Assembly (NCBI RefSeq): GCF_047302405.1
Contig: NZ_CP154853.1
Location: forward strand, 372,001 to 436,000
From: Alkalihalobacillus sp047302405
GTDB taxonomy: Bacteria > Bacillota > Bacilli > Bacillales > Bacillaceae_D
DNA: 64,000 nucleotides
Reading direction: 5' to 3'
The translations under genes and the position numbers were made by a program. How positions within the stretch are numbered: the first letter of the stretch is position 1; every line of letters begins with the position of its first letter. Positions 41,628-50,699 of the stretch are shown here, one piece after another. Under the pieces are notes generated by a model, which had not been told where the DNA came from, made no database searches, and was given only the letters and a program-made list of their open reading frames with translations.

Positions 41628-42662
41628 ATGAAAAGTTTTTTAGCTAAAAAAGAGATAAAGCTTAGTTGGAATAATTATTTAATTAATGCGATGAGTCATA
41701 TGGCCCTTGGTCTCTTTGCATCGCTTATTATTGGGCTCATCATTAAAACGATGGCAGAACAATTGCAAAATTTGTTTGGTGAATATACACTCTTTTTATT
41801 TTTAGAAGAGCTAGGTGTTCTGACTATGGGTTTAATGGGGCCTGCAATTGGGGTGGCCGTTGCTTTTAGTTTGAAAGCACCAAAGCTTGTGTTATTTGCA
41901 GCTGTTGTGAGTGGAGCGGCAGGGGCGACATTAGGAGGACCAGCTGGTAGTTTTATTGCGGCTGTTATTTCAACTGAACTAGGGAAATTAATTTCAGGAG
42001 AGACGAAGTTAGACATTATTTTAACACCATTTGTCACGGTTTTGAGTGGGTTTGTCACGGCTAGTTTTGTTGGCCCTTGGATACAAACAGGTCTTCAATC
42101 AATAGGTTCTTTGATTATTTGGGCAACCGAACAACAACCTTTATTAATGGGGATATTAGTGGCCACAATTATGGGCCTTGCTCTAACTGCACCAATCTCA
42201 AGTGCAGCTCTAGCGATTATGCTTGAGTTAGAAGGTTTGGCAGCAGGGGCCGCGACGGTTGGTTGTGCGGCTCAAATGGTTGGATTTGCTGTGAGCAGTT
42301 ATCGTGAAAACCGCTGGTCAGGTTTAATTTCATTGGGAATAGGTACATCCATGTTGCAAATGCCCAATATTATTAAAAATCCTTATATTTTGATTCCGCC
42401 GACGGTTGCCGGTATCATTCTTGCACCAATAAGTACACTTTTGGTCGGTCTAATTAATAATCCTGCAGGGGCAGGGATGGGAACGAGTGGATTTGTTGGT
42501 CCAATTATGATTTTTACAGAAATGGGCTTTACTCTTGAGACGTTAATCATAATCATTCTATTATTGATAGTTGCACCAGCTATCATAAGTTTGATACTAT
42601 CAGAATGGTTACGAAAGATTGGAAAAATTCAATTTGGTGATATGAAGATTAATCAATCTTAG
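41628..42662 (+). CDS. PfoR/PTS EIIC-2 family membrane protein
   Basis: Integral membrane protein of 344 aa with about nine to ten hydrophobic segments. The glycine/alanine-rich helices AAVVSGAAGATLGGPAGSFI and NNPAGAGMGTSGFVGPI place it in the PTS_EIIC_2 family that includes the misnamed regulator PfoR. No phosphorylatable EIIA or EIIB domain is attached or adjacent, so sugar transport by a PTS is not supported here. It is probably an uncharacterised transporter. It is preceded by repeats R2-R3 and followed by ytpP after 14 bp. Confidence 0.8.
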   Translation: MKSFLAKKEIKLSWNNYLINAMSHMALGLFASLIIGLIIKTMAEQLQNLFGEYTLFLFLEELGVLTMGLMGPAIGVAVAFSLKAPKLVLFAAVVSGAAGATLGGPAGSFIAAVISTELGKLISGETKLDIILTPFVTVLSGFVTASFVGPWIQTGLQSIGSLIIWATEQQPLLMGILVATIMGLALTAPISSAALAIMLELEGLAAGAATVGCAAQMVGFAVSSYRENRWSGLISLGIGTSMLQMPNIIKNPYILIPPTVAGIILAPISTLLVGLINNPAGAGMGTSGFVGPIMIFTEMGFTLETLIIIILLLIVAPAIISLILSEWLRKIGKIQFGDMKINQS

Positions 42663-42676
42663 GAGGCAGACATTAA

Positions 42677-43003
42677 ATGGAAAAATTACAAAGTGTTGAG
42701 CAATTTCAAGAAATAATAAAATCAGAAGCAGCCGTCTTTTTATTTTCAGCAGATTGGTGCCCCGATTGTCGTGTTATTGAACCGGTATTACCGAGAATCG
42801 AAGCAGATTTTCCAATGTTTACATATTATTATGTAGATCGCGATCAATTTATTGATTTATGTGGAGAATTAGAAGTGTTTGGAATTCCAAGCTTTCTTGT
42901 CTTTGCAGGTGGAAAAGAAGTCGATCGTTTTGTCAGTAAAGACAGAAAAACCCAAGAAGAAATCGAAGCATTTTTATCACGTGCTGAGGCGAAAAGTGTT
43001 TAA
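42677..43003 (+). CDS. ytpP: Thioredoxin-like protein YtpP
   Basis: Thioredoxin fold of 108 aa. The active site is FSADWCPDCRVIEP (C-P-D-C), where Pro-Asp replaces the thioredoxin Gly-Pro, and the cis-proline is in FGIPSFLVF. The protein is cytosolic. B. subtilis YtpP has the same C-P-D-C motif and is suggested to reduce low-molecular-weight thiol mixed disulfides. ATG 42677 with AGGAGG upstream. Transcriptionally linked with the EIIC-like gene. Confidence 0.9.
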   Translation: MEKLQSVEQFQEIIKSEAAVFLFSADWCPDCRVIEPVLPRIEADFPMFTYYYVDRDQFIDLCGELEVFGIPSFLVFAGGKEVDRFVSKDRKTQEEIEAFLSRAEAKSV

Positions 43004-43021
43004 GGTACCTTAATTATCATG

Positions 43022-43063
43022 AAGTCCGTTTGGGTCATTATTGACATAAGCGGACTTTTTTCA
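43022..43063 (+). terminator. ytpP terminator
   Basis: AGTCCG / CGGACT with a long loop, then T6. Confidence 0.8.
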
Positions 43064-43153
43064 TTCGGATTTGAGGATAAAGCACCTTCTTTCATTAGAA
43101 ACAGAACATGAAATTGGTGAGAAGATTTAAATCATGTTAAACTAAAGCGGAAA

Positions 43154-43270
43154 TCTAGCTACGTCCGTTAGAAGCTCGAGAAAAATCGCCCATCTGAGTG
43201 AAGACAAAGAGCGTCTTCAAAAGTCGCCCAGTATTTTTTCTCGCTTCTGAGCGAACAGGCTTCGCTTTTT
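43154..43270 (+). repeat. Hairpin repeat R, short form (copy R4)
   Basis: TCTAGCTACGTCCGTTAG to GAACAGGCTTCGCTTTTT; inner hairpin GAAGAC / GTCTTC. Outer arms are mismatched here (GTCCGTT with AACAGGC), as if assembled from two subtypes. Confidence 0.85.
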
Positions 43271-43275
43271 AATCA

Positions 43276-43523
43276 ATCTAGCTACGTGAAGTTAGAGAAA
43301 CAAATTCAAATATTCACTATTAAGTTGAGTAGAATTGCTTTTGGGAAACTAAAACGGAGGAAGCGGAATGCCCGGAGACTCCTGCGGGAATAGTGAGGGA
43401 CGGGAGACCCCACAGCGTTAAGCGAGGAGGCTCCCGACTCACCCGCGGAACGCGTAGGGCATGGAGCTGCCGGAGTAAACCAACTACTCTTTTCCCGCTT
43501 CTGAGCAAACGGACTCCGCTTTT
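43276..43523 (+). repeat. Interrupted R copy (R5) carrying a nested Bacillus-type repeat
   Basis: It starts TCTAGCTACG at 43276 and resumes with the R tail (CCGCTTCTGAGCAAACGGAC to GCTTTTT) at 43497-43523. In between, 43340-43485 is a different G/C-rich repeat (ggagactcctgcggga, cggggagacccc-like, ggaggctcccg, cacccgcggaacgcgtaggg). The same core occurs near 1880-1960. This looks like one repeat family recombined into another. Confidence 0.75.
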
Positions 43524-43530
43524 TAATCAA

Positions 43531-43646
43531 TCTAGCTGCGTCCGTTAGAAGCTCGAGAAAAATCGCCCATCTGAGTGAAGACAAAGAGCGTCTTCATCAG
43601 CTGTTCTTATTTTTTCTCGCTTCTGAGCAAACGGACTCCGCTTTTT
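43531..43646 (+). repeat. Hairpin repeat R, short form (copy R6)
   Basis: TCTAGCTGCGTCCGTTAGAA to CAAACGGACTCCGCTTTTT. Outer arms GTCCGTT / AACGGAC match perfectly. Confidence 0.88.
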
Positions 43647-43652
43647 AATCAA

Positions 43653-43768
43653 TCTAGCTGCGTCCGTTAGAAGCTCGAGAAAAATCGCCCATCTGAGTGA
43701 AGACAAAGAGCGTCTTCATCAGCTGTTCTTATTTTTTCTCGCTTCTGAGCAAACGGACTCCGCTTTAT
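43653..43768 (+). repeat. Hairpin repeat R, short form (copy R7)
   Basis: Nearly identical to R6, with a repeat period of 122 bp, indicating recent tandem duplication. Confidence 0.88.
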
Positions 43769-43774
43769 ATTCAA

Positions 43775-43890
43775 TCTAGCTACGCCTGTTAGAAGCTCGA
43801 GAAAAATCGGTTCGTCTTTATGAAGACAAAGAGCGTCTTCAAAAGCCGTCCCTAATTTTTTCTCGCTTCTAAGCGAACAGGCTCCGCTTT
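43775..43890 (+). repeat. Hairpin repeat R, short form (copy R8)
   Basis: TCTAGCTACGCCTGTTAGAA to CGAACAGGCTCCGCTTT, arms GCCTGTT / AACAGGC. It ends six bases before the SD AAGGGAGG of ytpQ. Confidence 0.88.
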
Positions 43891-43911
43891 ATATTCAAGG
43901 GAGGTATTTTT

Positions 43912-44727
43912 ATGGAGATGAGAGAGTTTCGTAAACAAATTGAAGAAAAACTCGTTCATGATGATTGGACGATTCAATATGATCATAAAGAATCTACTTT
44001 AAGAGTAGAAGATAAACAACTCAAAAAAGGTGTAACACTAGCACTGAAGCCTTTGCTAGCTAAATGGGAAAGAGGCGAATTTGACTCGATTGATGAAGTG
44101 GTTCGTTATGTGGAAGTCGGTCTTCATTCGATGAAGCAGCAAGTCCAATTAAAAGGGAATGAAAAGAAGATATTACCAGTTATTCGTTCAACTTCATTTC
44201 CGACAGAAACAAAAGAAGGGATAAAGTTAATTTATCATGAGCATACGGCTGAGACGAGAATTTATTATGCCCTTGACTTAGGAGAGTCGTACACGTTAAT
44301 TAATGAAGATGTTATAAACGAAGCGGCTTTATCAACTGAGAAAATAAAAGAAATGGCTTTATTTAATATTCGTTCCTTAGAGCAGCCAATAAATGAAGAT
44401 CAGGTGGCTGGAAATACATTTTACTTTTTGCGTGCGAAAGATGGATATGATGCCAGTCGCATTTTAGATCAGTCATTATTAGATAAAATGGAGCAAAAGG
44501 TAAAAGGGAAGCTAGCATTAGCTGTTCCACATCAAGATGTTCTTATTTTTGCTGATATTTTAAATGATACAGGTTATGATGTCCTAGCACAAATTGCCCT
44601 ACAGTTTTTTAAAGAAGGTAGAATTCCTGTTACCGCATTACCGTTTCTTTACGAAAATGGGGAACTTGAACCTACATTCATCTTGGCTCAAAAAAAACCT
44701 AAAGACCCATCATCAACGAAGAAGTAA
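43912..44727 (+). CDS. ytpQ: DUF1444 (UPF0354) protein YtpQ
   Basis: Cytosolic protein of 271 aa. REFRKQIEEKLVHDDWTIQY and the later LPVIRSTSFPTETKEG and LYALDLGESYTLINEDV-type stretch match the YtpQ/UPF0354 family, which has no known function. ATG 43912 with AAGGGAGG nine bases upstream. Gene order ytpP-ytpQ-ytpR-sftA is that of B. subtilis, but here ytpP and ytpQ are separated by 900 bp of repeats. Confidence 0.9.
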   Translation: MEMREFRKQIEEKLVHDDWTIQYDHKESTLRVEDKQLKKGVTLALKPLLAKWERGEFDSIDEVVRYVEVGLHSMKQQVQLKGNEKKILPVIRSTSFPTETKEGIKLIYHEHTAETRIYYALDLGESYTLINEDVINEAALSTEKIKEMALFNIRSLEQPINEDQVAGNTFYFLRAKDGYDASRILDQSLLDKMEQKVKGKLALAVPHQDVLIFADILNDTGYDVLAQIALQFFKEGRIPVTALPFLYENGELEPTFILAQKKPKDPSSTKK

Positions 44728-44796
44728 ATATGGTACAATAATGTCGTAGGAAACAAATGGATTAACAAGTGCAGTACGCGAAGAAGGAGTTAATAA

Positions 44797-45405
44797 ATGA
44801 ATGCATTTTACAACTTAAATGGAGTAGGAGATACTCTTCTGCTTTTTAAACATGATTTACAATTAGACGACAGAGCCTTTTCAAAACATGGAGATGTTGT
44901 TCGAATTTATCATAAGCAATCTAAAGAAGTTTCAGGTTATAACATTTTTAATGCAAGCAACTACGGAACGATTAATGGAAATGGTCCATTAGAATGGAAT
45001 AATGAGTTAGAAGCGTTGGTTGAGAAAGCTTTTAAAGAAAATCAAATTGATTCAAAAGCTCTTACAGTTGAAGAAAAGATACCATTTGTGATTGGGTATG
45101 TGGAGTCAAAAGAAAAGCATGAAAATGCAGACAAGCTTAGTGTCTGTCAAGTAAACATTGGAACAGAAACTTTACAAATCGTTTGCGGAGCACCGAATGT
45201 TGAAGCTGGTCAAAAAGTTGTGGTCGCTTGTGTTGGTGCTGTGATGCCGAGTGGATTAAAAATAAAAAAAGCAAAACTACGCGGGGTAGAATCAACTGGG
45301 ATGATCTGCTCAGCAAAAGAACTTAATTTACCAAATGCACCAGAAGAAAAAGGAATTCTTGTTTTAGATGAATCAGTAGTAGTCGGAGCTCCTTTTGAAC
45401 AATAA
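44797..45405 (+). CDS. ytpR: tRNA-binding-domain protein YtpR
   Basis: Protein of 202 aa. Residues about 90-195 form an EMAP-II/Trbp111-like OB-fold (FVIGYVESKEKHENADKLSV, CQVNIG, IVCGAPNVEAGQKVVVACVG, LKIKKAKLRGVESTGMICSA) as found at the N-terminus of PheRS beta. The first 90 residues are the DUF4479 domain of YtpR. Probably binds tRNA or other structured RNA; the role is unknown. ATG 44797 with AAGGAG upstream. A clear terminator follows. Confidence 0.9.
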   Translation: MNAFYNLNGVGDTLLLFKHDLQLDDRAFSKHGDVVRIYHKQSKEVSGYNIFNASNYGTINGNGPLEWNNELEALVEKAFKENQIDSKALTVEEKIPFVIGYVESKEKHENADKLSVCQVNIGTETLQIVCGAPNVEAGQKVVVACVGAVMPSGLKIKKAKLRGVESTGMICSAKELNLPNAPEEKGILVLDESVVVGAPFEQ

Positions 45406-45424
45406 TGGCTTGGTAAGTGCAACT

Positions 45425-45451
45425 AACCACTAGAGTACTAGTGGTTTTTTC
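45425..45451 (+). terminator. ytpR terminator
   Basis: ACCACTAG / CTAGTGGT with a four-base loop and T6. Confidence 0.88.
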
Positions 45452-45496
45452 TACTCAATTCGGACTGAGTGTTAGTAAAGAAAGTGAGTGAATGTA

Positions 45497-48136
45497 ATGC
45501 CGAAATTTCAAACTTGGTTGGAGCGTTTTCGCGAGTACTTTTTTGGAATACAAGGTGAGAGAGGAAATGAAGCTCATCCAGCGGAAAAGGAAAATCGTGC
45601 TCAGGAAACCCGATTAAATCGAGCTAGACCTACATATAAAAACGAGCAAAATCAGCCAAATCAAGAATTTGTACAACCGAAAATGACATACCAATATGCT
45701 AAACCTGGCAAGTTTCGTTTTCCTTTAATTGAAGACGCGAATAGGACGAAAGCGCCTTTTCAACAACAAACGAGCAATGTTTCAAAACAAAAAGCTCATC
45801 AAGAGGCCATAAAGAAAGAACCGAAGTTAAAAAGAAGACAAGTCTCTAAAGAAGAGCGAGTGAAAGAAACTCGTGAAAAAGAAACAGAACAAGTTGATGA
45901 TAAGAAATCGAGGGAGAAATTTAACAACCCTCATTTTAAACCAACTGTTGTTCCTTCTCCTATATATGGATTTAATCCATATCCGACAAAGAAGGGGCAA
46001 GAGACAGAATCGTTCGTTAAAGAAGAAGAAAAAGTGGAGCCGGTTGAGTCGTTAAGGATAAACGCTCATTTAAAGGTGACGGAGGATGAAGTTGATTTCT
46101 CTACACATAAAGAACCAGAGATGTTGTCCTGGACTGAGAAATCTTTGGCTAATAAAGAAGCTCTAGAAGAGGTACTTCCAGATGAAAATGAGAAACCATG
46201 CTCTGAAAATGATTTATTGGATAAGGAAATAGCGGCAACAGTAGATAGAATTGAAAAAGCGAATGAACTAACGAATGAGAAAGAAGAGGAAGTAATAAAC
46301 TCTCACAATAAAAAAGATGAACTTCCTGTTGGGGAAGCACTCATTCAGCAAGAAAATGAGCAAGAGTTTTCCTTTTTTGAAAGGGAAGAAATCAATCATG
46401 AAACAAGGCCAAAGCAAAACGTGACGGTCGAACGAGAACTACAGTATCAATCTTCTAATCAAGAAGAATCTTTAATAGTAGAAAACACTCAAGGAGAAGA
46501 AATATCGGATTTAACCGTTCCTACAAAGGCAAAAAAAGAAACAACAGAACATGTCAAATCAAAGAAGTCGCAATCGGAACGTAAAAAAGAATCAACAACA
46601 TCCCAGATCCCGTTTAATGTGATGATGTTACCGTATGATAATCGCAAATTAAATCAACAAGCGAAGTCAACAGGAGCAGAAACAGTGGCTAGTCAAAAAG
46701 TAGAAGCTAAAAAAGAAGGATACCAAAAGCCGAGCATTCAGCTGCTTAAATATCCTACTGTTGAAACGGAAGATGATTCGGATTGGTTAAAAGAACAAGC
46801 TGATATTTTAGAAGAAACGTTAAATAGTTTTAATGTTGATGCAAAAGTGGTCCATATGACAAAAGGTCCTTCCGTGACGAGGTTTGAGATCCAACCAGCA
46901 AGAGGAGTCAAAGTGACAAAGGTGACGAGTTTAACTGATGATATTAAGCTCTCCCTTGCGGCAAAGGATATTCGAATGGAGGCACCGATTCCAGGAAAGA
47001 ACACAATTGGAATTGAAGTCCCTAATCGGAAGTCAAAACCAGTCTTTTTAAGAGAGATTTTAAGAAGAAAAGAATTTATTCAACCAGATTCACCTTTAAC
47101 TGTAGCATTGGGCTTAGATATATCAGGACAGCCGATTGTTACGGATTTAAAGAAAATGCCTCATGGAATGGTGGCCGGAGCAACAGGTTCAGGTAAAAGT
47201 GTATGTATTAACTCAATTTTAGTGAGTTTACTTTATAAAGCAACTCCGGATGAAGTGAAATTGATGCTGATTGATCCAAAAATGGTTGAATTAGCTCCTT
47301 ATAATGGTTTAGCTCATCTCGTAACACCTGTTATTACAGACGCAAAACAAGCAACCGTTGCTTTAAAATGGGTCGTTGCTGAAATGGAACGACGTTATGA
47401 ATTATTTAGTCAACAAGGTGTCCGAGATATAGGTCGATATAATGAGCGTTTCTCTGAATCAAAGGAAAAACCGGCTTTACCATATATGTTGGTTGTTATT
47501 GATGAGTTAGCAGATTTAATGATGGTTTCGCCACAGGAAGTGGAGGATGCTATTTGTCGTATTGCACAAAAAGCAAGAGCATGTGGCATTCATTTATTAC
47601 TAGCGACACAACGACCTTCTGTTGATGTCATTACGGGTTTAATCAAAGCCAATATTCCAACACGTGTCGCGTTCTCTGTTTCTTCTCAAACTGATTCTAG
47701 AACCATTTTAGATATGTCTGGTGCGGAACGACTGTTAGGAAAAGGAGACATGCTGTTTCATGAAAATGGCACGCCAAAGCCTATTCGTGTCCAAGGAACC
47801 TTTGTATCCGATGAAGAAATTGAAGATGTGATTGATTATGTAAAAAAACAACGTGAGCCACACTATTTAATTGAGAATGCTCAATTAGAAAAAATTGAAC
47901 ACCATTTAGAGCAAGAAGATGAATTATTTGAAGAAGCTTGTTATTTTGTGGTTGATCATGGCTCAGCCTCGGCTTCTAGTATTCAACGTCGTTATCGAGT
48001 CGGTTATAATCGAGCAGCCCGCTTAATTGACTTGATGGAAGCTAAGGGAGTCGTATCGGAAGCACAAGGAAGTAAACCAAGGCATGTTCTAATGGATGGC
48101 ATTCAATTAGAGGAAATGCTCGCAGGAGTTGAATAA
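45497..48136 (+). CDS. sftA: DNA translocase SftA (FtsK/SpoIIIE family)
   Basis: Hexameric ATPase that clears chromosomal DNA from the division septum. It is soluble: there are no N-terminal membrane helices, but instead about 420 residues of charged, low-complexity linker. The motor follows with Walker A GATGSGKS at 561-568 and Walker B LVVIDELADLM. The C-terminal winged-helix gamma domain (ACYFVVDHGSASASSIQRRY, RVGYNRAARLIDLMEAKGVV) would read FtsK-orienting sequences. 879 aa, slightly shorter than B. subtilis SftA (952). ATG 45497 rather than GTG 45488. Confidence 0.95.
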   Translation: MPKFQTWLERFREYFFGIQGERGNEAHPAEKENRAQETRLNRARPTYKNEQNQPNQEFVQPKMTYQYAKPGKFRFPLIEDANRTKAPFQQQTSNVSKQKAHQEAIKKEPKLKRRQVSKEERVKETREKETEQVDDKKSREKFNNPHFKPTVVPSPIYGFNPYPTKKGQETESFVKEEEKVEPVESLRINAHLKVTEDEVDFSTHKEPEMLSWTEKSLANKEALEEVLPDENEKPCSENDLLDKEIAATVDRIEKANELTNEKEEEVINSHNKKDELPVGEALIQQENEQEFSFFEREEINHETRPKQNVTVERELQYQSSNQEESLIVENTQGEEISDLTVPTKAKKETTEHVKSKKSQSERKKESTTSQIPFNVMMLPYDNRKLNQQAKSTGAETVASQKVEAKKEGYQKPSIQLLKYPTVETEDDSDWLKEQADILEETLNSFNVDAKVVHMTKGPSVTRFEIQPARGVKVTKVTSLTDDIKLSLAAKDIRMEAPIPGKNTIGIEVPNRKSKPVFLREILRRKEFIQPDSPLTVALGLDISGQPIVTDLKKMPHGMVAGATGSGKSVCINSILVSLLYKATPDEVKLMLIDPKMVELAPYNGLAHLVTPVITDAKQATVALKWVVAEMERRYELFSQQGVRDIGRYNERFSESKEKPALPYMLVVIDELADLMMVSPQEVEDAICRIAQKARACGIHLLLATQRPSVDVITGLIKANIPTRVAFSVSSQTDSRTILDMSGAERLLGKGDMLFHENGTPKPIRVQGTFVSDEEIEDVIDYVKKQREPHYLIENAQLEKIEHHLEQEDELFEEACYFVVDHGSASASSIQRRYRVGYNRAARLIDLMEAKGVVSEAQGSKPRHVLMDGIQLEEMLAGVE

Positions 48137-48149
48137 GGGGAATAAGTAA

Positions 48150-48281
48150 TTGGAAATGATTAAAATAACGGAGAATGAGCTATGCCCATTTCGTTTTGGT
48201 GAACTTATAGCACAGTTCGATTTATCTATTTTTTATGAGAAGCATTTGTTATATGAGCGACATAAAAATGTAACTTGTTAA
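48150..48281 (+). CDS. Possible 43-aa mini-protein after sftA
   Basis: Open frame from TTG 48150 (GGGG nine bases upstream, AAGGGG at 48135-48140) beginning MEMIKITENELCPFRFGELI and ending RHKNVTC. It begins 13 bases after the sftA stop. I do not recognise it. The reasonable SD and position are the only support; it may be a decayed gene. Confidence 0.3.
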   Translation: MEMIKITENELCPFRFGELIAQFDLSIFYEKHLLYERHKNVTC

Positions 48282-48696
48282 ACGTGCTCAGCTTTTATAT
48301 GCTGGTTGATGGAAAGAATTTTTGATGATGATATGAAATTGTTTAAAATAGGGAATAGTAGGTACTAATTGTTAAGTTTGTTAAAAAGGCAAAGCTCAAG
48401 CGGGACGGTTCCATTGACGCACAAATGTCATGAATCTCGTATATAATGAGTTATTATGAAGCTTTGAAAGTCTAGATAGTTAATCAATGATTCCTAACCA
48501 TCCCTACTTTTAATAAATAAACAAAAAAATATGAGTCTAATGAAGCCAATGAACTTAATCAAGGTAGCCCGATCCAAAAAGAGACTTGTGCTCAAAGTCG
48601 AATTTGTTATAATTAACCGATGGCTTACATAGGGCTACCAATTAGCAAGTTTTTGATTGGACAATAGTTAAATGATACGATTTTGGAGGTCCAACT
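48282..48696. other. Intergenic region upstream of murC
   Basis: 415 bp, AT-rich, with no supported gene. The only clear signal is the murC promoter near its end. Confidence 0.5.
48586..48613 (+). promoter_or_regulatory. SigA promoter of murC
   Basis: TTGTGC (48586-48591), 16-bp spacer, TATAAT (48608-48613), followed by an 84-nt leader. Confidence 0.6.
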
Positions 48697-49995
48697 ATGA
48701 ATACTTATCATTTTATTGGAATAAAAGGGTCTGGAATGAGTGCACTTGCACAAATTTTACATGACATGAATGAACATGTTCAAGGTTCAGATGTAGAGAA
48801 AAATTTCTTTACACAAGTACCTCTTGAAAAAAAAGGAATCCCATTACTTCCATTTAATCCTGAAAATATCCAAAACGGGCAAACGTTAATAGCTTCAGCC
48901 GCATATGGTGAGGAGCATCCCGAAATAAAAAAAGCACAAGAGCTAGGAATCAATGTCCATCCTTACCCACAGTTTTTAGGTGATTTTATTTCTAAATTCA
49001 CAAGTATTGCTGTTACAGGTTCACACGGAAAAACATCCACGACTGGCTTATTATCTCACGTATTAGGTGCAAGCTTACCGACCTCTTATTTAATTGGAGA
49101 TGGAACAGGAAAAGGAACAGAGGATTCTACTTATTTTGCTTTTGAAGCATGTGAATATCGTCGTCATTTCCTTAATTACAACCCTGATTATTGCCTCATG
49201 ACAAATATTGACTTTGATCATCCTGATTATTTCAAAAATGTCGATGATGTCTTTTCTGCCTTCCAAGAAATGGCGATGCAAGTGAACAAAGCCATTGTCG
49301 CTTGTGGGGATGATGAATATTTACAAGGCATTCATGCTAATGTCCCAGTTGTTTTTTATGGCTTTAATCCAGATAACGATTTTCAAGCAAGAAATTTAGA
49401 AAGAACAGAAGTAGGTATTCGTTTTGATGTTTACGTGAGAAATAATTTATATGGTACATTTACGGTCCCAGGTTTTGGTGACCATAATGTCTTAAATGCA
49501 TTGGCTGTTATCGCCCTTTGTCATTATGAGAACATTCCAGCTGAAACAGTCGAGAAACATTTAAAGACGTTTTCTGGTGTGAAAAGGCGCTTTACTGAAA
49601 AAGTGATTGGGGACCAAATTTTGATCGACGATTATGCTCATCATCCAACAGAAATTGCGGCGACGATTAATGCAACAAAAAATAAATACCCTTCTAAAAA
49701 GGTTGTTGCGATTTTCCAACCTCATACGTTTACCAGAACCAAAACCTTTCTAAATGAGTTTGCTGAATCATTATCTAAAGCAGATGAAGTTTATTTATGT
49801 GATATTTTCGGTTCGGCCAGAGAAAATGCAGGAAAATTATCGATTCAAGATCTTCAAGATAAAATTCCAGGAGCGAAGTTAATAAAAGATGACGAGATGG
49901 ATGAGCTTCGAACATTTTCAGATAGCGTATTATTATTTATGGGGGCTGGAGATATTCAAAAATACCAGCAAGCCTATGAAAGTTTGATTAATTAA
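48697..49995 (+). CDS. murC: UDP-N-acetylmuramate--L-alanine ligase
   Basis: Adds the first L-alanine to UDP-MurNAc in peptidoglycan precursor synthesis, cytosolic and ATP-dependent. The N-terminal GIKGSGMSALAQ Rossmann loop, the P-loop GSHGKTST at 108-115, and the C-terminal domain with DDYAHHPTEIAAT and FQPHTFTRTK are diagnostic. 432 aa is the same length as B. subtilis MurC. ATG with TTGGAGGTC upstream, own promoter and terminator. Confidence 0.97.
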   Translation: MNTYHFIGIKGSGMSALAQILHDMNEHVQGSDVEKNFFTQVPLEKKGIPLLPFNPENIQNGQTLIASAAYGEEHPEIKKAQELGINVHPYPQFLGDFISKFTSIAVTGSHGKTSTTGLLSHVLGASLPTSYLIGDGTGKGTEDSTYFAFEACEYRRHFLNYNPDYCLMTNIDFDHPDYFKNVDDVFSAFQEMAMQVNKAIVACGDDEYLQGIHANVPVVFYGFNPDNDFQARNLERTEVGIRFDVYVRNNLYGTFTVPGFGDHNVLNALAVIALCHYENIPAETVEKHLKTFSGVKRRFTEKVIGDQILIDDYAHHPTEIAATINATKNKYPSKKVVAIFQPHTFTRTKTFLNEFAESLSKADEVYLCDIFGSARENAGKLSIQDLQDKIPGAKLIKDDEMDELRTFSDSVLLFMGAGDIQKYQQAYESLIN

Positions 49996-50006
49996 CATGA
50001 ATAAGG

Positions 50007-50039
50007 AAGCCGATGTCTTAAAAGAGATCGGCTTTTTTA
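50007..50039 (+). terminator. murC terminator
   Basis: AAGCCGAT / ATCGGCTT with a 12-base loop, then TTTTT. Confidence 0.88.
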
Positions 50040-50206
50040 CATTTATCAATGATTCAAAAATTAAGTTATGTTACGATGGTAAGTATACTCATTTTTAAAT
50101 TAAGAAAATGATATAATTCTTTGTAAAATAGGCTATTTGAAGGAAGGATTCTCTTTTTAAAAGTAGAATAATTAATAAATAGCATAAACAAAGATGAAAA
50201 TGAGAA

Positions 50207-50231
50207 GTTTAATTTCTTCGGATAAGGGAAT
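50207..50231 (+). promoter_or_regulatory. Sigma-B type promoter of ytxGH
   Basis: GTTTAA (50207-50212), 13-bp spacer, GGGAAT (50226-50231), against the consensus GTTTAA-N12-15-GGGTAT. In B. subtilis the ytxGHJ operon is a SigB general-stress operon, which supports the call. Confidence 0.75.
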
Positions 50232-50257
50232 GACATTAATTAGAAAGGGGTGGAAAC

Positions 50258-50686
50258 TTGATCGCATTAGTATACATAAGTGCCCTAATCATAGCAGTCG
50301 CTTTTGCTATTTTGGTCATTTATTTAATAAAAACATTAAAGTCTGCTAATAAAACATTAGAGCACGTTGCTACCACAATGGCAAGTGTGGAAAAACAAAT
50401 GAATGGGATTACAAAAGAAACGGAACAACTGTTAAATCGTACCAATCGATTAGCAGATGACATCCAACAAAAGTCAGAATCCCTTGATCCAGTCTTTGCT
50501 TCAGTCAAAGATTTAGGTAGTTCTTTCCAACAAGTTAATCAATCGATCCAGCATGTCTCAAATACCATTGTCACTAAAACAAACCAACAATCAGAGCAAA
50601 TTGCACAAGTGGTTCAATGGGGACAAGTTGCCATCGATTTTTATGAAAAATTAAAAGCAAGAAAAAAAGAGAAAGATAACATTTAA
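50258..50686 (+). CDS. ytxG: DUF948 membrane-anchored protein YtxG
   Basis: Protein of 142 aa. One transmembrane helix (residues 3-25, ALVYISALIIAVAFAILVIY) is followed by a long amphipathic coiled coil (30-125), the DUF948 layout. In B. subtilis it is a general-stress protein of unknown biochemical role. TTG 50258 with GAAAGGGGTGG upstream. It is co-transcribed with ytxH 13 bp later. The third gene of the B. subtilis operon, ytxJ, is absent here. Confidence 0.9.
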   Translation: MIALVYISALIIAVAFAILVIYLIKTLKSANKTLEHVATTMASVEKQMNGITKETEQLLNRTNRLADDIQQKSESLDPVFASVKDLGSSFQQVNQSIQHVSNTIVTKTNQQSEQIAQVVQWGQVAIDFYEKLKARKKEKDNI

Positions 50687-50699
50687 GGAGGAAATAATC

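Noticed and set aside
43306..43584. Minus-strand open frames of 62-92 codons across the repeat cluster
   Set aside because: They read through two different repeat families with arginine/serine-rich nonsense composition and no SD.
48416..48466. Apparent promoter (TTGACG with TATAAT) upstream of murC
   Set aside because: Spacing is more than 20 bp, outside the usual range. The closer TTGTGC/TATAAT pair is better.
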